From: GCA-003244245 sp035997545
Lineage (GTDB): Bacteria; Actinomycetota; Actinomycetes; Mycobacteriales; Pseudonocardiaceae
Length of the DNA: 16,189 bases
Assembly (NCBI GenBank): GCA_035997545.1
Contig: DASYIL010000329.1
Coordinates: forward strand, 1 to 16,189
Direction: 5' to 3'
Position numbers and translations under genes: made by a program. The notes under the pieces are model-generated. The model was not told where the DNA came from. It did no database searches and worked only from the letters and a program-made list of their open reading frames with translations. This document shows, piece by piece, positions 1 through 6,192 of this stretch (within the stretch, counting starts at the first letter, position 1; each line of letters begins with the position of its first letter).

Positions 1-596
1 TTGAGGCTTCTGGGCTTCGCCGAAACGGTCGAGGCCGAGGATGGCCTCGCTGCAAGAAGGGTGACGGCTTGCTGAGCCTGAACGACGGCACCGCTCGGGT
101 CGTCGTCGAGATGACCGACTCGGCCCGCGCCGGCTGGACCGACTACTTCGGCGAGGCCGAGCGCAACCGGGACGCCGTCGCATCGCTCGGACTCGTCCGC
201 ACCATCGACCAGAACGGCGGCCAGACCCTCCGCGTCATCGGCGCCCAGCGGCTCGTCCTGGCCTTCGACCCCGACAACGACGCCCCCGACCTCCTGCGCA
301 CCGTGGTCATGCTCCTGCGAACGACCGCCATCGCGACAGCGAGCCGCAAAGGCGTCCACCAGGTCGCCACGGCCGAGGAGAAGATCGCCGAGGCGCTCAA
401 CCAACTGGTGAAGATCGACTCGGTCAAGAAGCTGTCCGCCACGATTCAGAAGTCCGCGACGAAGATCGACAGCGAGTGCACCGCTCTGAACTCGGCCGTC
501 CGGCGTCTCCTCGACGAGGCGCTGGTCGCACTGGGCGGTGCCCAGGCGACTGGGCCCGAACTCGTCCAGGCGACCGAGGCCCACGGTGCCGCGTGA
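1..596 (+). CDS. 3' part of a conserved actinobacterial protein often annotated 'Fis family transcriptional regulator' (partial, apparent frameshift)
   Basis: Only the C-terminal part lies in the window. The clear reading frame runs to the stop at 594-596. It contains LGLVRT, a block around VLAFDPDNDAPDLLRTVVML, and a helical tail (ATAEEKIAEALNQLVKIDSVKK...KIDSECTALN). From memory this resembles a widespread actinobacterial family whose database name, Fis family regulator, is poorly supported; I see no clear helix-turn-helix here. A TTG at 69 could serve as a start, but the frame is open back to base 3 and the residues before it (CKKGD) look like family sequence. Just upstream the family-like sequence (GFAETVEAEDGLA) is in frame 1 instead, so one base seems to be missing near 50-53. 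The gene is therefore either a pseudogene or carries a sequencing error. It converges on the DUF2637 gene. Confidence 0.55.
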   Translation, partial: EASGLRRNGRGRGWPRCKKGDGLLSLNDGTARVVVEMTDSARAGWTDYFGEAERNRDAVASLGLVRTIDQNGGQTLRVIGAQRLVLAFDPDNDAPDLLRTVVMLLRTTAIATASRKGVHQVATAEEKIAEALNQLVKIDSVKKLSATIQKSATKIDSECTALNSAVRRLLDEALVALGGAQATGPELVQATEAHGAA

Positions 597-600
597 CTGG

Positions 601-645
601 GGATGAGGGCGGGCTGCCGCATCGCGTGGCAACCCGCCCTCATCC
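601..645. terminator. Strong inverted repeat between convergent genes, probable bidirectional terminator
   Basis: Bases 601-613 and 633-645 are a perfect 13-bp inverted repeat (GGATGAGGGCGGG and its complement). After one mismatch the stem continues for 4 bp (TGCC 615-618 with GGCA 628-631), leaving a 9-nt loop. It starts 4 bases after the stop at 596 and lies 31 bases beyond the end of the minus-strand gene at 677. There is no U-tract, which is common for terminators in high-GC actinomycetes. Confidence 0.75.
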
Positions 646-676
646 GCAAGCCGCGTACCGGCGAGACTTCGGCACC

Positions 677-1408
677 TCACTCGAGTACGACGGCCTGGCG
701 GCCCGACCTGGGGCGCTGACGATCAACGGTGCCGCTACCCGTAATGCGGCCCTGCCGCCGCCACTGCCGCAGAAGGCGGCGGCCGTAGTTGTTGGTCCCC
801 GCGATCCGGTCCAGCTCCGCGCCGGTCGGCGTGCGCCCCTTCGACCGCTCGGTCACGTAGTACGCCCACATCCGCTGTTCGGCGGCCGGCTCGGCTGGCG
901 GGCGAGACTGCTCCGGGACCACCGCGAGACGCACCACCCGCCCCGTCTCCTTCACGGTCTCGGCTGTCTCGCCGGTCTCGGTGTTTGTCTCGCTCGGGGT
1001 CTCGGCACGGTGGCGCTTGAGCGCCCGGTTGAGCAGCTCGACCGCCAGCAGCAGCGCCAGCGGCGGGCACGCCGCAACCGCGACGGCGAACACATTCAGC
1101 TCCGGGGCCGCCGCCACGTTGGCGCACAGTGAAAGGCAGATCCCGAACACGAACGCCAACCACGCAGCCCAGCGGCCACCGCCGCGACGGTGGCCGGTTT
1201 TCCACAGTTCGACCGTGGCCGAGGTGAGCAAGCCGTCCACGATCAGCGGCCAGATCGCCGCCGTGGTCTGGTCCGCGCCGAACCGTGACCCGAACTCCTG
1301 CCCATGTCGATACGACGCATACGCAGCGCCGAGCGCGACCAACGCCGTGCAGGCGCATTGCACCCACAACGCGCGATCCCGCCGAGCCGGATTCGTGGTG
1401 ATGCTCAC
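677..1408 (-). CDS. DUF2637 (SpdB-like) membrane protein of actinomycete integrative elements
   Basis: A 243-residue protein with four hydrophobic segments at about 14-34, 50-68, 81-102 and 105-126. These hold hallmark stretches of the DUF2637 family (WPLIVDGLLTSATVELWK, CPPLALLLAVELLNRALKRH). A Thr/Glu-rich linker (about 136-156) follows. Residues 178-222 look like a small helix-turn-helix (TPTGAELDRIAGTNNYGRRLLRQW). Such proteins sit in the transfer region of actinomycete integrative and conjugative elements and plasmids, near FtsK-type TraB translocases. A role in intramycelial spread is inferred by analogy to Spd proteins and is unproven. The GTG start at 1408-1406 is fixed by a GGGAGGTG ribosome site 7 bases upstream and a GTGA overlap with the preceding gene. 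No TraB, RepSA, Xis or Int gene is adjacent, so the module is isolated. Confidence 0.85.
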   Translation of the reverse strand: MSITTNPARRDRALWVQCACTALVALGAAYASYRHGQEFGSRFGADQTTAAIWPLIVDGLLTSATVELWKTGHRRGGGRWAAWLAFVFGICLSLCANVAAAPELNVFAVAVAACPPLALLLAVELLNRALKRHRAETPSETNTETGETAETVKETGRVVRLAVVPEQSRPPAEPAAEQRMWAYYVTERSKGRTPTGAELDRIAGTNNYGRRLLRQWRRQGRITGSGTVDRQRPRSGRQAVVLE

Positions 1409-1608
1409 CGCAGCACACCTCCCGGCTCGCCGTGCTGGTCATCCGCGCGAGGACAACCCACGCAGGCGAAGACCTGCGAGCCACGTCCCGACCGGCCGAC
1501 CGGAACATGGGCAACGTGAACGCGGAGGTAATCAGCACCGCACACAACGCAGGCCCGGCCGTCGGCCTGCAACGGGGCCAATCCGGTGATGATCTTCTCG
1601 GCGTTCAT
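1405..1608 (-). CDS. Small Cys-pair protein preceding the DUF2637 gene, probable zinc binding
   Basis: A 67-residue protein with two cysteine pairs, CVVC (about residues 20-23) and CVGC (about 49-52). They are separated by HVPVGRSGRGSQVFA. The spacing fits a small zinc ribbon; metal binding is inferred. Small proteins of this look are familiar to me from actinomycete integrative elements next to DUF2637 genes, but their function is unknown. Its stop overlaps the DUF2637 start (GTGA), and its ATG overlaps the stop of the gene before it (ATGA). The three frames therefore form a translationally coupled chain. This coupling is the main reason to accept such a short gene. Confidence 0.7.
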   Translation of the reverse strand: MNAEKIITGLAPLQADGRACVVCGADYLRVHVAHVPVGRSGRGSQVFACVGCPRADDQHGEPGGVLR

Positions 1609-1847
1609 CGCGCACCACCGCCGGGACGACGGCGACGCCGCACAATCTCCACGATGGCTGAAACCAGCAGCTCGTTACGGGTACGGTTTCGTGTAGATGC
1701 TGTACGAGCCGCGCCGGGGGCACCTCTGACCGTGCATCCCCTCGCCGACGCCAGCTCCTGCCACCGTCCCCGCAGGAGCGGAATCCGGACGCGGCCGCGG
1801 ACTGCCGCTGCAGCCGCCATCCCAAGCCCGCCGAATCCGAGCTGCAC
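1605..1847 (-). CDS. Hypothetical small basic protein at the head of the DUF2637 mini-operon
   Basis: Up to 80 residues, rich in Arg and Ala, ending in VSAIVEIVRRRRRPGGGAR. I do not recognise it. Support comes mainly from the ATGA overlap between its stop and the ATG of the following Cys-pair gene. The start is uncertain: the first in-frame candidate is at 1847, and an internal ATG about 9 codons later would give a protein starting MAAAAAVRGRVR. Neither has a convincing ribosome site. The frame begins close to where the decayed STAND fragment loses homology (about 1903). It could therefore be a 5'-truncated remnant of a longer gene rather than an intact one. Confidence 0.4.
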   Translation of the reverse strand: MQLGFGGLGMAAAAAVRGRVRIPLLRGRWQELASARGCTVRGAPGAARTASTRNRTRNELLVSAIVEIVRRRRRPGGGAR

Positions 1848-1902
1848 GACGGTTGGCGCTCCTGCCGCTGCCAGCTGACCCCCACGAGCGGAAACAGATA
1901 TG

Positions 1903-2120
1903 TCGAGGAGGATTTCTCAGCGCCCGATGCGCCCACGAGAATGACGATTCCGCCGGCATCGAGTGCACCACAAAGCTGCACTAACAGTGTTTCTGTGCTC
2001 CGCTTGCGGCCGAAAAACCATCGGCGTCATCTTCACTGAATGCCGCAAGCCCCCGTGTAGGGATACACACCTGTTTCGCCAGGGCCCAACGGCCCAACGT
2101 CCACCTCGACTCCTCGCTGC
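1903..2120 (-). pseudogene. Decayed N-terminal fragment of a STAND-type (nSTAND1-like) P-loop NTPase
   Basis: Three minus-strand frames join into one family-like sequence. First comes GETGVYPYTG (ending near 2051), then LAAFSEDDAD (about 2022-2050), then RRWFFGRKRSTETL and GGIVILVGASGAEKSS (about 1905-2020). Together they match the entry to the NTPase domain of bacterial STAND proteins, where 'CPYRGLAAF..DDA..FFGRE' precedes a Walker A of the form GASGAGKSS. Two single-base changes explain the frame switches: an extra base in the C-run 2050-2054 and a lost base next to the A-run 2013-2017. The Walker A glycine before Lys is Glu here (AEKS). Homology stops right after the P-loop, so Walker B, the rest of the NTPase and any sensor repeats are gone. 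It cannot encode a working NTPase. Intact relatives act in signalling, and some in anti-phage defence. Confidence 0.7.
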
Positions 2121-2367
2121 TGGAGGGACGGCTTGAGACCCGCCCTCCGACCGGGGCTACCGGCTGGCCAGGGCTTTCTCCCAGAGCCTGCGCTAGGCAC
2201 TCAAGTTACAGGCCCGCCACGCAGGGACGCGGCCGAGCCTTACCGGCTTGCCCGATGAGCACCGTCAGCACCGCCGCCAGCACGTCGAACCCCCGCAGGC
2301 ACGTTCCGGCCGCGTTGCCATCACTTCCGAGAGATGAGCGATATTCCCATCATCCCTGGTGGTGCGT
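2121..2367. other. Intergenic stretch without an intact gene
   Basis: Short frames occur on both strands, but none has a start, a ribosome site and recognisable content together. On the minus strand a coding-looking tail (LRGFDVLAAVLTVLIGQAG) ends in a TAA near 2210, which may be the end of another lost gene. The minus frame leading into the STAND fragment is open back to a stop at 2201-2203. Confidence 0.4.
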
Positions 2368-3282
2368 TCATCCGATGACACCAAGGTCGTCATCATACGG
2401 TCGTTCCTCTACGACCGTCGGTGCGAAGCGCCAGTCCCGTTCGGACAGTGGACTGGCGCAGCGCGGGCACTCATCCCGTTGCTGGCGGGCGTCGTGAATC
2501 GCCTGCCACTCCTCATTCAGCCTGCGACGCTCCTCGGCCTGGTGGCGAAGCTTGGGCTGTAAGGCCTGGGTGGTCCACGACGCTCCGAGCAGCAGCCCGA
2601 GGCAGACCAGCAGGACCGCCACCACCAAGATCACCATGCTCTGCGGTGCGTTCCGCCGCAAGTTCTCGGCAAAGATGGTGATCACGACACCTGTGCTCCC
2701 TGCCGCAGCGGACCACGCTGCTGTCCTACCGACCGAAGGCATGTGGCGGGAACACGTCGGTTGCCGCGCTTTGTCCTGCGGGGATGGGTCTAGCGGGGAT
2801 GAGCCCGATCCGCTGGGGACGTTCGCGCTGAGTTCTCGCCAGGTTCCATCCTCAACCCGGCCGATAAGGGCGTCAGCGGCGTCGCCGACCTCGACCCCGA
2901 TGTCGTCTAGCCGTGCACGAATTTCCTCCTGTCGATGATCACCAGCTAGCAACGAAATGCGGTCCTCAAGGTCGTTCGCCTCCGCTGCAAGGAACGCCGC
3001 CGCTGCGACAAAAAGATCACGCGCGAACCGGTCAGCGCGCTCACCAACTTCGCTGAGAGGACCAGCGGGCGCAGCTTCGGGCGCTGCGGCTTTAGATCCG
3101 AACTGGCTAAGAAGGCGATTCCATCGTTCAGAAGGTAGCGGTACCGCCACGACGCGTGCATTGACAAGATGATCATGAGCTTCGTTCAGGGCCAGCACCG
3201 CATGGACAGCAGCCGCGTTCACTTCCGCGACACGCCCGTTGGCCATGACGCCGAAGCGGGCTTCGATAGCCTGGGTGTCCAC
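2368..3282 (-). CDS. Hypothetical single-pass membrane protein with C-terminal CxxC
   Basis: I do not recognise this 304-residue protein. Residues 1-60 look like a compact helical domain (MANGRVAEVNAAAVHAVLALNEAHDHLVNARVV is not quoted in full; key part NEAHDHLVNARVV). Residues 78-150 are acidic and helical. A low-complexity Ser/Pro/Asp linker spans about 155-180. One transmembrane helix lies at about 216-235 (MVILVVAVLLVCLGLLLGA). A charged, possibly coiled-coil segment follows (244-270), then CPRC (272-275) and an acidic tail. With only one Cys pair the metal site is doubtful unless it dimerises. The GTG at 3282 gives the longest frame; an ATG 12 codons in is an alternative, and neither has a clear ribosome site. 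It is divergent from the gene at 3416 across 133 bp, so the two may share regulation. Confidence 0.7.
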   Translation of the reverse strand: MDTQAIEARFGVMANGRVAEVNAAAVHAVLALNEAHDHLVNARVVAVPLPSERWNRLLSQFGSKAAAPEAAPAGPLSEVGERADRFARDLFVAAAAFLAAEANDLEDRISLLAGDHRQEEIRARLDDIGVEVGDAADALIGRVEDGTWRELSANVPSGSGSSPLDPSPQDKARQPTCSRHMPSVGRTAAWSAAAGSTGVVITIFAENLRRNAPQSMVILVVAVLLVCLGLLLGASWTTQALQPKLRHQAEERRRLNEEWQAIHDARQQRDECPRCASPLSERDWRFAPTVVEERPYDDDLGVIG

Positions 3283-3415
3283 GGTTAAAGAGTGCGCAGT
3301 CGGATGTGACTACGTCAATATACGGTCCACAGCACTCATGATCACACCAAACATTCATGTATCCAAGGAACTAGTGTCGTTGCAGCGACGGGCCCTCTAC
3401 AGCGAGTATCGGAGC
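3283..3415. promoter_or_regulatory. Shared divergent promoter region with a near-palindrome
   Basis: This AT-richer stretch separates two divergent unrecognised genes. On the minus strand a TTGACG hexamer (about 3315-3320) could be a -35 element for the 2368-3282 gene. At 3376-3389 a 14-base near-palindrome (GTCGTTGCAGCGAC, one mismatched pair) lies 27 bases before the likely start at 3416 and is a candidate operator. No regulator gene is adjacent, so its partner is unknown. Confidence 0.35.
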
Positions 3416-4345
3416 ATGACCGGACCACCGATGGACGACGCCTCAAGCGGGCCACCTGGTCGCCGACTGTACCGGAGCGGCCCGTGGCTTGTTGTCCACG
3501 GGAGCGGACCGGACTCCGAGGACGCCGCGATCCGGGTTCACGAGCAGTGCATTGCCCGTGGGATTGACATCATGCTCCGCCCGATCGACGAGATCCGGCA
3601 GGTCCGCCTTGACCGCTTCACCGGCCTGGTCGTGGTGCTGCCCGCGCAGCTAGCGGATCCGTCAACGGCGCTACGGCCATTCGCGCGGTTGATCGTGGAC
3701 TACCGGGCTCGGCGGCCTGAGGGGCTCGAATCGATCGTCAACGGAAGCTGCGAGTGGTTCGACGCAGGAGTGGTGCAGGTTGTCGGACGACGCGCGATCA
3801 TGCACCATTCTGGAATGAGGACCACGCTGGATCGCGCATGTGCTCGGCACTACACCGACGACTCCGGGCTGCTCGACATGTTCCAGCCGTACACGCGGCG
3901 ACTTGTGATCCCGCAGCAGCTGGACGAGCAACTCGCCGGCGAGGCGCGTGACGAGAACATCGAACGTCTCTGGCGTGACGTCCAAGCTTGGGGAGTCACC
4001 GACATACGAGATGTTCCAAAGTTGCGTAAATGCATCGACGATTTCCGTGATCATTATGAGAGTAAGCGCTTTTCGCAGCTCCATCGTCCGATTAATGATA
4101 TTTCTCGAAACAGGCTTGACATCATCCTCGACGGTCCGGACGGTGAATTTACCGGAGATCGAAAGACGTGGATGGAAAACGGTGCGCGGGTATGTCGAGA
4201 TGTCGAGAAGGAGCTTAAGAAAATAGTTCCAGAGCTAACTCGGCCGGGGGGGAGAAAAAATACGAAGAACGCACAGAAACTGTTACGTAGACTCTACCGA
4301 AATCTGCGAATAATCGATAGCTACATGCACGGTTCGAACAAGTAA
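3416..4345 (+). CDS. Hypothetical two-part protein with alpha/beta N-terminal region and basic C-terminal tail
   Basis: From the ATG at 3416 this is 309 residues; I do not recognise the family. The N-terminal part (about 15-90) alternates predicted strands and helices (PWLVVHGSGP, IRVHEQCIARGIDIMLRP, FTGLVVVLPAQ). That could be a Rossmann- or flavodoxin-like fold; this is inference from pattern only. The C-terminal third is charged and helical, ending in KNTKNAQKLLRRLYRNLRI, with no membrane segment. Base composition changes inside the gene: to about 3980 it is GC-rich like the chromosome, while 4000-4345 is clearly AT-richer. This suggests foreign origin or a fusion. The frame is open further upstream to 3239. 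I prefer 3416 because earlier residues look non-coding and overlap the divergent gene, but the ribosome site (GGAG, 1 base away) is poorly spaced and an ATG at 3431 is possible. Confidence 0.7.
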   Translation: MTGPPMDDASSGPPGRRLYRSGPWLVVHGSGPDSEDAAIRVHEQCIARGIDIMLRPIDEIRQVRLDRFTGLVVVLPAQLADPSTALRPFARLIVDYRARRPEGLESIVNGSCEWFDAGVVQVVGRRAIMHHSGMRTTLDRACARHYTDDSGLLDMFQPYTRRLVIPQQLDEQLAGEARDENIERLWRDVQAWGVTDIRDVPKLRKCIDDFRDHYESKRFSQLHRPINDISRNRLDIILDGPDGEFTGDRKTWMENGARVCRDVEKELKKIVPELTRPGGRKNTKNAQKLLRRLYRNLRIIDSYMHGSNK

Positions 4346-4456
4346 AGTTGCCCGTAAAGCATTCATGATCGACACTCCGATTCATATTCATGGGCGGATG
4401 AGCCAGTCATGCTCTGACCCTGGACCATTCGTAGAAGCCGGCGTATTCAGTACGCT

Positions 4457-4762
4457 ATGCGCGACACCCGGACCGTCATCGTTCTGTCGGTGGTGGCCAC
4501 CGTACTCGTTCTCGAGATCGGGGCCTGCATCGCGATCAACCCACTCACCGCAATCGGGCTCACCCCGATACTTGCGGCCATCTCGCTGATCATCAGCGCC
4601 ATCGGCGATGGACCCACCGAGCCTGAGGATCCCCCCAAGGCCACCAAAGCGCCCCCGACGAGTGACGGCGTTAAGGCCGCTGCCGCAGGGCTCCGGCGAC
4701 GATCTGCTGGGGGTCGGCGGCGGCGCGGCTGGTCAGACCGAGTGCGGCGACGGCGGAGGTAG
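4457..4762 (+). CDS. Small hypothetical membrane protein
   Basis: A 101-residue frame whose first half is very hydrophobic. Two membrane helices are likely at about 6-26 (TVIVLSVVATVLVLEIGACI) and 30-50 (LTAIGLTPILAAISLIISAI). An acidic, Pro-rich segment (DGPTEPEDPPKATKAP) and an Arg-rich end (RRRRGWSDRVRRRRR) follow. The abrupt change to Arg-rich residues after about 75 suggests that the true C-terminus may have been lost by frameshift or recombination. I see no good ribosome site before the ATG. It stands alone between the unrecognised gene ending at 4345 and the TnsA-like remnant, and its function is unknown. Confidence 0.5.
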   Translation: MRDTRTVIVLSVVATVLVLEIGACIAINPLTAIGLTPILAAISLIISAIGDGPTEPEDPPKATKAPPTSDGVKAAAAGLRRRSAGGRRRRGWSDRVRRRRR

Positions 4763-4834
4763 GGCCGCCCAAATGGGACCACATCGCCGCGCTCTACTGG
4801 GTCCGACGTTCTCTGCCGTGTCCGTGACGTCGGC

Positions 4835-5038
4835 TTGGTTCCGGCCGCGAGGTGTGCGCCGGTTCGTCGTTTCACCTGGCAAACCAGGCAACACCACCGT
4901 CCGGGCTTGCAGTACATGGTGAGCACAGAGCGCCACCACGGGTTCGAAAGTCTTGCCGAGCAGAGGGTTCTGCTCGCGCTGGATTTCGCTGGGAACCTCG
5001 TCGAGGTGTTGGCGCAGCCGTTGGAGCTTCGGTTCGCC
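4835..5038 (+). pseudogene. Truncated TnsA-like transposase endonuclease subunit
   Basis: Sixty-eight residues read like the N-terminal half of the actinobacterial TnsA-like heteromeric transposase endonuclease subunit. Diagnostic parts are RCAPVRRF, MVSTERHHGFESLAEQ, RVLLALDFAG and VEVLAQPLELRFA. The Glu in the HHGFES..E block and LALDF lie where TnsA-type nucleases start their active site. The later Asp and Lys elements (PDF... and a Lys after a strand) do not appear in any frame downstream. After LRFA the frame continues without family character to a stop at 5312-5314. The gene is therefore cut off at both ends and not functional. In intact elements TnsA partners a DDE transposase and an ATPase; neither is present here. 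Confidence 0.65.
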
Positions 5039-5788
5039 GCGCTGCGGGCCGCGTGGCGATCCGGCGCCGCTACTGGGCCGAACTGGCGCAGCGACATCAC
5101 CGTCCCGCGCCGCATGACCTCCTTGTCGAGATCGACGGCATCCTGTAACGCGTGGGACCGAGCCGCGACGCACCTGAGAACGGTCACGTTGTGCACCGAT
5201 CACGGCCAGCCACTAGCCCGGATACATCGTGTCCGCCTACCCGGACTGGGCTGTCCGCCCATCCGGACTTTCAGATGGCCGCTGGCACAACTGGCCAATT
5301 ACCACGCTACCTGACCAAACTGAAGCGCTCAGTCACATTTCATTCGAGACGCTATCCAGCGACGTGCCAAGTAGCTTTGACAAGGGCCATCTATCGATGG
5401 CAGTTACAGCGACGCGCACGCTTCGCATCCAGAACACCTATGACAGCGCGCCTTGCTCTCCACGAGCGTTAGTCAACTACCAGCACGCCGGCGACGCGTA
5501 CCTGATCGCCTTTTACAACAAGGACGCGGGCTGGCTGGACCCGCTGCCCGACCGACGCCGAGACCGTCGTGTCGCTCAAGCCAGACCGTCAACGCGCTGC
5601 TGGTTCTGGTTCTTAGCTGCCACGGAGGAGCCACGCATCGGGTCGGCGACATCGTCGGCGGCGGGCACCACGAGCTTGCTAGGTGTGACGACCGTCAAGG
5701 GACGCTGACAACCGGTGGACAGTGCGGCTCGGTCGGGCCAAGCTGGGCATATCTGGCAGCGATGGATCTGCGCGATAAAGGGAGGGCC
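5039..5788. other. Decayed region, no intact gene; contains one coding-looking frame
   Basis: From 5039 to 5228 no frame looks real. From 5229 (GTG) to about 5545 on the plus strand one frame looks coding: AYPDWAVRPSGLSDGRWHN, later ALVNYQHAGDAYLIAFYNKD and AGWLDPL. It then becomes Arg-rich, while another frame continues sensibly (DAETVVSLKPDRQR, about 5552-5593), which suggests a frameshift near 5545-5555. The last part weakly recalls deazaflavin-dependent (DDN-type) nitroreductases, where '..GDRYLV....DPAWYHNL...P.V.' is typical. I treat this as a guess. The rest, to the ribosome site before 5789, holds nothing recognisable. Confidence 0.35.
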
Positions 5789-6187
5789 ATGAAAGACTCG
5801 CGTCAAGACGAGTACTGGATGCACGACGACGCACCTCTCCCGGTGATGCATGCCGTTGAGGCCGCCGAGGCGATCCGCGAGGCCACCTACCGGATGCAGC
5901 GGATGCAGCTGGCAGCGGGCGCTCCGGAACGGCTCGACGTGCACAGTCTGGCCACAGTCGGGGCCGCGCTTGAGGACATCACTCGGGGGCTTGCGCAGTT
6001 CGCCGGGCAGATCACCGGGGCCCTGCCCGATTCGGTTGACCAACATGTGACGGCATCCCAAGAGATCCACGATGGGCTGGTCGCCTTCCGGATCGCAGTG
6101 CTGGACGCGAGCGTCGCGGCACGATCGCTTGGCTCGTCCGCCATCACGGTCAGCGACGGCGGGGTCCCCCGCCAGCGTCGCAGCTGA
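5789..6187 (+). CDS. Hypothetical small helical protein
   Basis: A 132-residue soluble protein; the family is not recognised. It looks almost entirely alpha-helical: EAAEAIREATYRMQRMQLAAG, then VHSLATVGAALEDITRGLAQF, then TASQEIHDGLVAFRIAVLDA. A short disordered tail ends QRRS. There is no signal peptide or membrane segment. I chose the ATG at 5789 because AAAGGGAGG stands 3 bases before it and coding character begins there, although the frame is open to 5453 and an ATG at 5762 is possible. It converges on tesB with only 5 bases between the two stops. It is the first intact gene on the accessory side of the conserved block. Confidence 0.65.
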   Translation: MKDSRQDEYWMHDDAPLPVMHAVEAAEAIREATYRMQRMQLAAGAPERLDVHSLATVGAALEDITRGLAQFAGQITGALPDSVDQHVTASQEIHDGLVAFRIAVLDASVAARSLGSSAITVSDGGVPRQRRS

Positions 6188-6192
6188 ACCGT

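Noticed and set aside
4246..4260. G7 and A6 runs as a programmed frameshift site
   Set aside because: The zero frame continues with sensible residues to a normal stop; neither alternative frame extends into a longer coding region.
4330..4345. GGTTCGAAC near the end of the 3416 gene as a tRNA T-arm or attachment core
   Set aside because: No acceptor stem, anticodon arm or CCA context can be folded around it, and it lies within the coding frame.
4447..5196. A 249-codon minus-strand frame opposite the TnsA-like remnant
   Set aside because: It lacks family character, whereas the plus strand shows a clear TnsA-like segment. A short stretch (LDKEVMRRGTVMSLRQFGP) looked coding-like but could not be assigned.
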